From assembly GCA_937871685.1 (NCBI GenBank), contig CALMOL010000032.1:1-10857 (forward strand): 10,857 nucleotides of DNA, given 5' to 3'. Below, piece by piece: positions 1-6,389 of the stretch. Position 1 is the first letter of the stretch. Each line of letters opens with the position of its first letter. Made by a program: the position numbers and the translations under genes. The DNA comes from an uncultured Verrucomicrobiota bacterium (GTDB lineage: Bacteria; Verrucomicrobiota; Verrucomicrobiia; Chthoniobacterales; SZAS-18). The notes beneath the pieces are model-generated. The model was not told the DNA's origin. It did not search any database and saw only the letters and a program-made list of their open reading frames with translations.

Positions 1-1
1 C

Positions 2-2233
2 CCCATCGCCGGCCCCGCGCTCGGCAAGCCCATCGACCGCGTGGACAGTCGCCTCAAGGTGACCGGCGGGGCGAAATACTCCGGCGAGATCGAGCCGGCC
101 GGCGCCGCGCAGGCGTTCCTCGTGATGAGCACCGTGTCCAAGGGACGCGTCACCGCCATCGACGCCGCCGAGGCCGCGCGTGCTCCCGGCGTGCTGAAGA
201 TCTACTCGCACCTCAACTGGCCCGGCACCGCCAAGCCGAAAGCCGGCAACACGCCGATGGGCATCCGCGTCGAGAAGCGCCTGCCTTTCTCGGACGACGT
301 CGTCGCCTACGGCGGGCAATACGTCGCCGTGGTGGTGGCCGACACCTTCGAGCGCGCCCGCCGCGCCGCCATGCTGGTGAAAATCTCCTACGCCGCCGAG
401 ACGCCCGCGCTGGTGAAGGACGACATTCCCGCCGACGGCAAGCGCACTGGCGCCAACCAGGGCAAGAAGACCCAGGAATCCAAGGGCAGCGTGGACGGCC
501 CGCTCGCCGACGCCGGCCTCGTCCGCATCAAGCAGACCTACCTCTCGCCCGTCGAGACGCACAACCCCATCGAGCCCAGCGCCACCTACGCGGAGTGGAC
601 GGCACCCGACCGCCTCGTGGTGCATGACGCGACGCAGTTCCTCAAGGGCACGCAATCGATCCTCGCCGAGGCCTTCGAGCTGCCCGCGGAAAACGTCCGC
701 GTGCTGTGCCCCTTCGTGGGGGGCGCGTTCGGCTGCAAGGGGCCGTTCTGGCCGCACACGCTCATCGCCGCCGTGGTGGCGCGCGACCTCGGCCGGCCGG
801 TGAAGCTCATGCTCACGCGGCACAACATGTTCTCCGGCACCGGCCACCGCCCGGCCACCGTGCAGACCATCGAGCTGGCCGCCGACAAGGCCGGCCGCCT
901 TCAGGCGCTGCGGCACCAGACCGAGACGGGCACGTCACCCGTGGGCGAGTTTTTGGAGCAGTGCGGCGTGGTTTCCCAGGTGTCCTACGCGTCCCCGAAC
1001 ATCGAGATCGGGCACCTCGTTTACCCGCTCAACCTCGGCCAAAGCTCCTTCATGCGCGCGCCCGGCGACGCCCCCGGCAGCTGGGCGCTCGAGAGCGCGA
1101 TGGACGAGCTGGCCGTCGCCCTCAAGATGGATCCGCTGGCGCTCCGGCAGTTGAACGACCCCGCGCGTCACCCCATCTCCGGCAAGCCTTGGTCCTCCAA
1201 GCACTTGGAAGAATGCCAGCGCGCCGCGGCCGAGAAGTTCGGCTGGTCGAAGCGCAACCCCGAGCCGCGCTCCATGCGCGACGGCCGGCTCCTCGTTGGC
1301 TGGGGCGTGGCGCACGCCACCTATGCCGCCAACAAGCGCGCCGCCGCCGCCAAGATCCGCCTCGGCGCCGATCTCCAGGCCACGGTCTGGTGCGCCACGC
1401 ACGACCTCGGCACCGGCATGTGGACCATCGGCCGCCAAATCTCCGCCGACGCCATCGGCCTGCCGCTGGAGCAGGTGAAGTTCGAGCTGGGCTCGTCCGA
1501 CTACCCGCTCGGCCCCGTGGCCGGCGGCTCCAATTCCTCGGCCACCGTCTCGCACGCCGTGGCCGCGGCCGCGCGCGAGCTGCACCGCAAGCTCGCCGGC
1601 ATGGCCTCGGCCGACCCGAAGTCGCCGCTCCACCGCGCCAACGTGGACGACATCCTCATGACGCCCCCCGGCCGCCTCGTGCTCAAGAACGAGGCCTCGC
1701 GCGGCGAGGGCTTCGCCGACATCCTCCAGCGCGCCGGCATGAGCGTCGTCGAGGTCGAGGGATCGCTCGGCATGCTGGAGGGCGACAAGGACCATGAGTT
1801 CCACTCCTTCGGCATCCACTTCTGCGAGGTGAAGATCGATCCCGAGCTGCCGAAGGTGCGCGTCACGCGCTGGGTGAGCGCCATCGACATCGGCCGCCCG
1901 CTCAACGCCAAGACGGCGCGCTCCCAGGTGCTCGGCGGCGTGGTGATGGGCGTGGGCATGGCGCTGCTGGAGGAAACGGTCTATGACCGCCCGACCGGCC
2001 TGCCGACCACGCGCAACCTCGCCGACTACCACGTCCCCGTGAACGCCGACATCGAGGGTGGGATCGACGTGATCTTCGAGGGCGAGCCGGACTACCTGTT
2101 CACCCCCACCGGCGGCCGCGGCGTGGGCGAAATCGGCATCACCGGCGTGGCCGCCGCGCTGGCGAATGCCGTCTATCACGCCACCGGCAAGCGCATCCGC
2201 GACCTGCCGATCACGCCGGACAAGCTGATGTAG
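2..2233 (+). CDS. Molybdenum hydroxylase (xanthine dehydrogenase/aldehyde oxidase family) molybdopterin-binding subunit, 5' partial
   Basis: Large, Moco-binding subunit of a molybdenum hydroxylase; the family hydroxylates aldehydes or N-heterocycles with water, using partner FAD and 2Fe-2S subunits not present here. The frame is open from base 2 and reads PIAGPALGKPIDRVDSRLKVTG, the usual N-terminal start of the family, so the GTG at 41 is probably internal and the true start lies outside the window. Counting codon 41 as residue 1: VGGAFGCKG at 226-234, MRAPGDAPG at 338-346, HDLGTGMWT at 454-462, AGGSNSS at 494-500, and GVGEIG at 695-700 with the likely catalytic base Glu-697. The C-terminus, NAVYHATGKRIRDLPITPDKL, resembles E. 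coli PaoC (YagR) as I recall it. Length (over 743 aa) fits the three-subunit enzymes. Substrate cannot be read from sequence. A REPIN-like element follows the stop. Confidence 0.93.
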   Translation, partial: PIAGPALGKPIDRVDSRLKVTGGAKYSGEIEPAGAAQAFLVMSTVSKGRVTAIDAAEAARAPGVLKIYSHLNWPGTAKPKAGNTPMGIRVEKRLPFSDDVVAYGGQYVAVVVADTFERARRAAMLVKISYAAETPALVKDDIPADGKRTGANQGKKTQESKGSVDGPLADAGLVRIKQTYLSPVETHNPIEPSATYAEWTAPDRLVVHDATQFLKGTQSILAEAFELPAENVRVLCPFVGGAFGCKGPFWPHTLIAAVVARDLGRPVKLMLTRHNMFSGTGHRPATVQTIELAADKAGRLQALRHQTETGTSPVGEFLEQCGVVSQVSYASPNIEIGHLVYPLNLGQSSFMRAPGDAPGSWALESAMDELAVALKMDPLALRQLNDPARHPISGKPWSSKHLEECQRAAAEKFGWSKRNPEPRSMRDGRLLVGWGVAHATYAANKRAAAAKIRLGADLQATVWCATHDLGTGMWTIGRQISADAIGLPLEQVKFELGSSDYPLGPVAGGSNSSATVSHAVAAAARELHRKLAGMASADPKSPLHRANVDDILMTPPGRLVLKNEASRGEGFADILQRAGMSVVEVEGSLGMLEGDKDHEFHSFGIHFCEVKIDPELPKVRVTRWVSAIDIGRPLNAKTARSQVLGGVVMGVGMALLEETVYDRPTGLPTTRNLADYHVPVNADIEGGIDVIFEGEPDYLFTPTGGRGVGEIGITGVAAALANAVYHATGKRIRDLPITPDKLM

Positions 2234-2238
2234 AGGCG

Positions 2239-2285
2239 CGCGTCCCAACGCATTTCCCTCGCCGGCTTGCGAAAGGTTGGACGCG
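2239..2285 (+). terminator. Possible stem-loop just after the molybdenum hydroxylase stop
   Basis: The arm at 2239-2249 (cgcgtcccaac) pairs with 2276-2285 (gttggacgcg), leaving a single bulged C. It begins 5 nt after the stop codon and its right arm runs 3 nt into the left arm of the neighbouring inverted repeat. There is no T-tract, so it is not a canonical intrinsic terminator. It may simply protect the 3' end of the mRNA. Confidence 0.3.
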
Positions 2286-2437
2286 TTGTGGAGTGCGGGA
2301 GCTTGCTCCCGCTGTCCTGCCGGCCACGCCACGGGATCAGCCAACGCGCTCGAGCGGAGCGACGACTCGTAGTTCGACGACTCGCTTCCCGGTGGAGCGG
2401 CAAGACAGCGGGAGCAAGCTCCCGCACTCCACAACGC
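2283..2437. repeat. REPIN-like inverted-repeat element, copy 1
   Basis: Two arms in opposite orientation, 2283-2316 and 2404-2437, are exact reverse complements over 34 nt. Pairing extends to 40 nt (2283-2322 with 2398-2437) with one mismatch. Each arm has its own palindrome, gcgggagc-tt-gctcccgc, so both small hairpins and one long stem can form. The interior includes a direct repeat, cgacgactcg, at 2360-2369 and 2375-2384. The central 25 nt of each arm (2289-2313; reverse complement at 2407-2431) recur exactly in the second element at 6213-6346. Paired inverted REP units with a short insert are the architecture of REPINs/BIMEs, which RAYT transposases mobilise; no RAYT gene is present here. 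The element sits between two genes on the same strand, 64 nt before the next start, and could affect mRNA stability or readthrough. Confidence 0.85.
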
Positions 2438-2501
2438 CGGTGACCTCGCGTCGCTCCACCTCCCGGCTTTGCCCCGCGCCGGTCGGGTGGTTTCTTTCGC
2501 T

Positions 2502-4823
2502 ATGGACTTTGCCCCCTCCCCCGCCGCCCAGGAATTCCTCGTCCGCGTCCGCGCGTTCATCGCCGACGAAGTCGAGCCGGCCGAAGGGGAATACCACGCG
2601 GCGCTCACCGGCTCCGCCGATTGGCGCGCGTGGCGGCAGCCGGCGGCAATGGAAGCGCTCAAGGCCAAGGCGCGCGCCGCCAAACTCTGGAACCTGTTCC
2701 TCCCCTCCACCGCGACGCACGGGGCCGAGCTGGGCGCGGGCCTCTCGAACCTCGAATACGCCCCGCTCGCGGAGGCGATGGGCCGCTCGTTCCTCGCGCC
2801 GGAGGCTTTCAACTGCGCCGCGCCGGACACGGGCAACATGGAAATCCTCCTCTCGCACGGCTCGCCCGCGCAGCAGGAGCGCTGGCTCCGCCCGCTGCTC
2901 GCCGGGGAAATCCGCTCCTCTTTCTGCATGACCGAGCCGGCCGTGGCCTCCTCGGACGCGACCAATATGGCGGCCACCGCGCGCGTGAACGGAGACTCGA
3001 TCGTGCTCCGCGGCCGCAAGTGGTGGAGCACCGGCCTGGGCCACCCGCACTGCCGGTTGCTCGTCTTCATGGGCGTGACCGATCCCGCCGCCGAGCGCCA
3101 CCGGCGGCACTCGATGGTGCTCGTGCCCATCGACGCGCCGGGCGTGCGGATCGAGCGGATGCTCACCGTCTTCGGTTCCTGCGACGAGCCTTCGGGCCAC
3201 GGCGAGGTGAGCTTCGACGACGTGCGCGTGCCGCTCGATCACGTCCTTGGCGGACCCGGGCGCGGCTTTGAGATCGCGCAGAGCCGCCTCGGGCCGGGCC
3301 GCATCCACCACTGCATGCGCGCCATCGGCGCGGCGGAGCGGGCGCTGGAGCTGATGTGCCGGCGCGGCTCCGCCCGCGTGGCCTTCGGAAAGCCGCTCGC
3401 CGCGTTGGGCGGAAACGCCGAGCGCATCGCCGAGGCGCGCGCCGCCATCGAGCAGGCGCGTCTCCTCGTGCTCAAGGCCGCTTGGATGATCGACACCGCC
3501 GGAGCCAAGACCGCGATGAGCGAGATCGCGCAGATCAAGTTCGTGGTGCCGCGGATGCTCCAGCGGATCGTGGACGACGCGATCCAAATTCACGGCGGCG
3601 CGGGATTGTCGGAGGATTTCCCGCTCGCCGCGCTGCACGCCTACGCGCGCACGCTGCGCATCGTGGACGGCCCGGACGAGGTGCATCGCATGACGGTCGC
3701 GAAATTGGAGATGAAGCGACAGGCCCCGCGGCGGCCGGCGGCCCCGCTCGACGAGCCGGCCGCGGTGCGGGAGGGCGAGGAGCTGGATGCCGCTCGGCTC
3801 GACGCGTTTCTCCGCGCGCGGATTGCGGGCCTGCCGGATGGGCCGCCCACGATCCGCCAGTTCCCGGGTGGCGCGTCGAACCTTACCTACCTCGTCGCCT
3901 ACCCGGGCCGCGAGATGATCGTGCGCCGGCCGCCCATCGGGAGCAAAGCGAAGTCGGCGCACGACATGCTTCGCGAAGCCCGGATCCTCGCCGCGCTCAA
4001 GCCCCATTATCCGGCCGTGCCGGCCGTCCTCGCCCTCGGCGATGATCTCGCGGTGATGAGCGAGCCGTTCTACGTGATGGAGCGCCTCCCCGGCATCATC
4101 CCGCGCCGCGACCTCCCTCCCGAGCTGGCCCGCACGCCGGCGGAAGCGGGCGAGCTGTGCCGCGCCATGGTGGACCAACTGATCGCCCTCCACCGCGTGG
4201 ACTGGCGCGGGGCTGGACTTGACGAGCTCTACCGCGGCGAAGGCTACGCGCGCCGGCAGATCGAGGGCTGGTCCGACCGCTGGCGCCGCGCGCGCACCCC
4301 AGACGCCCCCGCGGGCGAGGAAGTCATGGGATGGCTCGCCGAGCGCATTCCCGCGCAGGACGCCGGCGCCGCGGTCATCCACAACGACTTCCGCTTCGAC
4401 AACCTCGTCTTCGACCCCGCGGCGCCCCACCGCATCACCGGCGTGCTGGACTGGGAGATGGCCACGGTCGGAGACCCGCTCATGGACCTCGGCTGCTCGC
4501 TCGCCTACTGGGTGCAAGCCGACGACGACCCCGCCTTCGTGAAGCTGCGCCGCCAGCCCACCCACGCCCCGGGGATGTGGACGCGCCGCGAGGTGATCGA
4601 ATATTATGCCGCCCAGACCGGCCGCGCGGCGGCGGACTTCGCGTTCCACGAGGTTTACGGCCTGTTCCGCCTCGCCGTGATCGTGCAGCAGATTTACTAC
4701 CGGTTCTTCCACGGCCAAACGCGCAACCCGCAGTTCGCCGGCCTCGGGGCGATGGCGGCCTACCTGATCGGCCGGTGCCGCGAGCGAATGGCGGCTGGGA
4801 ACTCATCAAGTGATGCAAACTGA
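2502..4823 (+). CDS. Acyl-CoA dehydrogenase / APH-like phosphotransferase fusion (ACAD10/11-related, domain order ACAD then kinase)
   Basis: 773-aa two-domain protein. ATG 2502 is chosen because MDFAPSPAAQEFLVRV is the typical ACAD N-terminus; the frame runs 33 nt further upstream without family likeness. Residues 1 to about 396 are the flavin-dependent ACAD: TEPAVASSDATN at 144-155, QIHGGAGLSEDFPLA at 362-376, DGPDEVHR at 389-396. Asp-389 occupies the place of the usual catalytic Glu (YEGT in MCAD), as in ACAD10/11 relatives. A Pro/Ala-rich linker follows (about 397-440). Residues about 445-760 are the kinase: GGASNLTYL loop 456-464, HNDFRFDN 627-634 with base Asp-629 and metal ligand Asn-634, and LDWE 649-652 with Asp-650. 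Family knowledge (human ACAD11, P. putida LvaA/LvaC) suggests phosphorylation and dephosphorylative conversion of 4-hydroxyacyl-CoA. Human ACAD11 has the kinase first. No frameshift or internal stop is seen. Exact substrate unknown. Confidence 0.93.
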   Translation: MDFAPSPAAQEFLVRVRAFIADEVEPAEGEYHAALTGSADWRAWRQPAAMEALKAKARAAKLWNLFLPSTATHGAELGAGLSNLEYAPLAEAMGRSFLAPEAFNCAAPDTGNMEILLSHGSPAQQERWLRPLLAGEIRSSFCMTEPAVASSDATNMAATARVNGDSIVLRGRKWWSTGLGHPHCRLLVFMGVTDPAAERHRRHSMVLVPIDAPGVRIERMLTVFGSCDEPSGHGEVSFDDVRVPLDHVLGGPGRGFEIAQSRLGPGRIHHCMRAIGAAERALELMCRRGSARVAFGKPLAALGGNAERIAEARAAIEQARLLVLKAAWMIDTAGAKTAMSEIAQIKFVVPRMLQRIVDDAIQIHGGAGLSEDFPLAALHAYARTLRIVDGPDEVHRMTVAKLEMKRQAPRRPAAPLDEPAAVREGEELDAARLDAFLRARIAGLPDGPPTIRQFPGGASNLTYLVAYPGREMIVRRPPIGSKAKSAHDMLREARILAALKPHYPAVPAVLALGDDLAVMSEPFYVMERLPGIIPRRDLPPELARTPAEAGELCRAMVDQLIALHRVDWRGAGLDELYRGEGYARRQIEGWSDRWRRARTPDAPAGEEVMGWLAERIPAQDAGAAVIHNDFRFDNLVFDPAAPHRITGVLDWEMATVGDPLMDLGCSLAYWVQADDDPAFVKLRRQPTHAPGMWTRREVIEYYAAQTGRAAADFAFHEVYGLFRLAVIVQQIYYRFFHGQTRNPQFAGLGAMAAYLIGRCRERMAAGNSSSDAN

Positions 4824-4833
4824 CGCCCGCCCA

Positions 4834-5236
4834 TGCCATGCGCATGACCGTAGTGCCCCATGCGCAAGACCCACCCCTGCCATGCGAAGGACCCGGCAGG
4901 GTCATGCGCCTGACCCGACGAGCCATTCGCCTGACCTTCCAAGCCATTCGCCTGACCCAGTCGGGTCATGCGCCTGGCGCGCGGAGGCATTCGCATGGCA
5001 CAACGACCCCTTCGCATGGGCCCCTGAGGTCATGCGCATGACCGTTGAAGGCATGCGCATGGCGTGGGAGGTCATGCGCAGGACCCAGGAAGCCATGCGC
5101 ATGGGCTGACCCACCCCTGCGCATGGCCCGACATGCCAGGCGCATGACCCTTTTTGCCAGGCTCATGACCTGATGGTGCCCTGCGCAGGGCACAGGTGGG
5201 TCATGCGCAAGACCCGCCCTGCCCTTCGCATGACCG
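4834..5236. repeat. Tandem array of 19 degenerate palindromic units, 21/22-bp period
   Basis: The core resembles CATKCGCMTGAC, and the ideal unit is the 16-bp palindrome ggtcatgcgcatgacc, present exactly at 5028-5043, plus 5-6 variable bases. Cores start at 4837, 4859, 4881, 4903, 4924, 4945, 4967, 4988, 5009, 5031, 5052, 5073, 5094, 5116, 5137, 5158, 5180, 5202 and 5223. Every step is 21 or 22 bp (ten of 21, eight of 22; mean 21.4), never 20 or 23. The central CGC is kept in 17 of 19 units; exceptions are 4881 (CGA) and 5158 (CTC). Neighbouring units tend to be most alike (4924/4945, 5137/5158), as expected from tandem duplication. The mix of 21 and 22 breaks every reading frame, so short ORFs across it, including one starting at ATG 4813 inside the previous gene, are unlikely to be real. 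Function unknown; iteron-like or operator-like protein-binding array, or a structured RNA, are possible. Confidence 0.9.
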
Positions 5237-5420
5237 CAGGTGGTCCTGATTTCCGGCGGCGCTTCTGGACGAGGGCACGGCCGCACGGCGGACGGAGGCA
5301 GGAGCGACCGCCCAGCCCCTTCGCCAGCCTTCGGCACCGACCTGCCAATTGGGCTAGCCTTCCGCCCCGTCTTCACAACCTGCGCCGCTCGCGCGCGATC
5401 CTCCTTGCACGACCCATCCC
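5237..5420 (+). promoter_or_regulatory. Leader region before the first SDR, with a weak promoter candidate
   Basis: Between the palindrome array and ATG 5421 there are 184 nt without a gene. The only promoter-like sequence I see is TAGCCT at 5355-5360 as a possible -10, with ttcggc at 5330-5335 (spacer 19, too long) or tcggca at 5331-5336 (spacer 18) as a poor -35. No clear Shine-Dalgarno sequence precedes the ATG; the bases before it are gacccatccc. The SDR may therefore be transcribed from here or by readthrough from the upstream gene across the array. Confidence 0.25.
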
Positions 5421-6188
5421 ATGTCTTCCCCCTTCGATCTCACCGGAAAAATCGCCGCCGTCACCGGAGCCTCGCGCGGCATCGGCGAGAGCATCGCGCG
5501 CTTGCTCGCCGCGCACGGCGCGCACGTTGTCGTGTCGTCGCGGCGAGCGGAAAGCTGCGAGGGGGTCGCCGCCTCGATTCGCGCGGCCGGCGGCTCCGCC
5601 GAGACGCTCGCGTGCCACATCGGCGAGCCGGAGCAAGTCGAGGCGTTCTTCGCCGCGATCGGCGAGCGGCACGGCGGCCGACTCGACATCCTGGTCAACA
5701 ACGCGGCGACGAACCCCTACTTCGGCCCCGCCGTGGAGACCACGCCGGAGGCCTTCCAAAAGACCGTGGACGTGAACATCCGCGGCTACTTCTTCATGTG
5801 CGCCCGCGCCGCGAAGCTCATGGCCGCGAAAGGCGGCGGCGCCATCGTCAACGTCGCCTCCGTCAACGGCGTGAACCCGGGCGCCGGCCAAGCCATCTAC
5901 TCCATCACCAAGGCCGCGATCATCTCGATGACGAAGGCCTTCGCGAAGGAATGCGCGCCGCAGGGCGTGCGCGTGAACGCGCTTTTGCCGGGACTGACCG
6001 ACACGAAATTCGCCTCCGCCCTCGTCAAGAACCCGGCCGTCCTCGCCGGCGCCCTTTCCCATGTGCCGATCGGCCGCGTGGCGCAGCCCGACGAGATGGC
6101 GGGAGCGGCGCTTTATCTCGTCTCGCCGGCCGCGAGCTATACGACCGGCGCCTGCCTCACGGTGGACGGCGGATACCTGGTGGGCTGA
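5421..6188 (+). CDS. Classical short-chain dehydrogenase/reductase (DHRS4-like), SDR 1
   Basis: 255-aa classical SDR, the usual length, likely cytosolic. Rossmann glycine motif TGASRGIG at 15-22; NNAA at 93-96, in the stretch NNAATNPYFGP seen in DHRS4-like SDRs; Asn-119; catalytic Ser-147, Tyr-160 and Lys-164 with normal spacing; C-terminal VDGGYLVG. After the second beta-strand it reads SSRR (39-42), and the arginines suggest NADP(H) preference (family rule, not proven). SDRs of this type often neighbour ACAD and phosphotransferase genes, and in the P. putida lva cluster an SDR (LvaD) interconverts the 4-keto and 4-hydroxy acyl-CoA. I infer a hydroxyacyl/ketoacyl-CoA dehydrogenase role alongside the fusion protein upstream. 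It lies 597 nt after that gene, so co-transcription is uncertain. Confidence 0.93.
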   Translation: MSSPFDLTGKIAAVTGASRGIGESIARLLAAHGAHVVVSSRRAESCEGVAASIRAAGGSAETLACHIGEPEQVEAFFAAIGERHGGRLDILVNNAATNPYFGPAVETTPEAFQKTVDVNIRGYFFMCARAAKLMAAKGGGAIVNVASVNGVNPGAGQAIYSITKAAIISMTKAFAKECAPQGVRVNALLPGLTDTKFASALVKNPAVLAGALSHVPIGRVAQPDEMAGAALYLVSPAASYTTGACLTVDGGYLVG

Positions 6189-6212
6189 AGACCTGCCAGC
6201 TTGCGCGAGGTA

Positions 6213-6346
6213 TTTATGGAGTGCGGGAGCTTGCTCCCGCTCTCAACACGATTTGAAGCTGGGGCGGAGGGTCCGAAGATAATCCGGGCTGTCGGCCTGC
6301 GGCGTTCGCGTGTTAAGAGCGGGAGCAAGCTCCCGCACTCCATAAA
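6213..6346. repeat. REPIN-like inverted-repeat element, copy 2
   Basis: The arms 6213-6250 and 6309-6346 are reverse complements over 38 nt with one mismatch (6244). The inner 25 nt of each arm (6217-6241; reverse complement at 6318-6342) are identical to the arm core of the element at 2283-2437. The flanks of the arms and the 58-nt interior differ from copy 1, so the two elements share only the REP core. It fills most of the 201-nt gap between the two SDR genes and ends 43 nt before the second SDR start. When transcribed it can fold into one long stem, which could alter the ratio of the two SDRs. Confidence 0.85.
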
Positions 6347-6389
6347 GACTCTGCGGCGCGAAAGCTCCCGTTGCGTGAGATGATCCTCG

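Noticed and set aside
935..3166. Long minus-strand ORF (743 codons) across the molybdenum hydroxylase and fusion genes
   Set aside because: Antisense shadow in high-GC DNA; spans two clear genes and an inverted-repeat element, with no recognisable domain.
2337..4718. Long minus-strand ORF (793 codons) opposite the fusion gene
   Set aside because: Antisense shadow; His/Arg/Ala/Val-rich composition and no motifs, while the plus strand has two complete domains.
4810..5109. Plus-strand ORF of 99 codons over the palindrome array, overlapping the stop of the fusion gene, with heptad-like MRM repeats
   Set aside because: The heptad look comes from 21-bp steps; the 22-bp steps shift the frame and the unit symmetry gives similar ORFs on the other strand. 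No SD, no family likeness.
4837..5236. CRISPR array
   Set aside because: Repeat core is about 12-16 bp, degenerate and palindromic, with only 5-6 bases between units; no cas genes.
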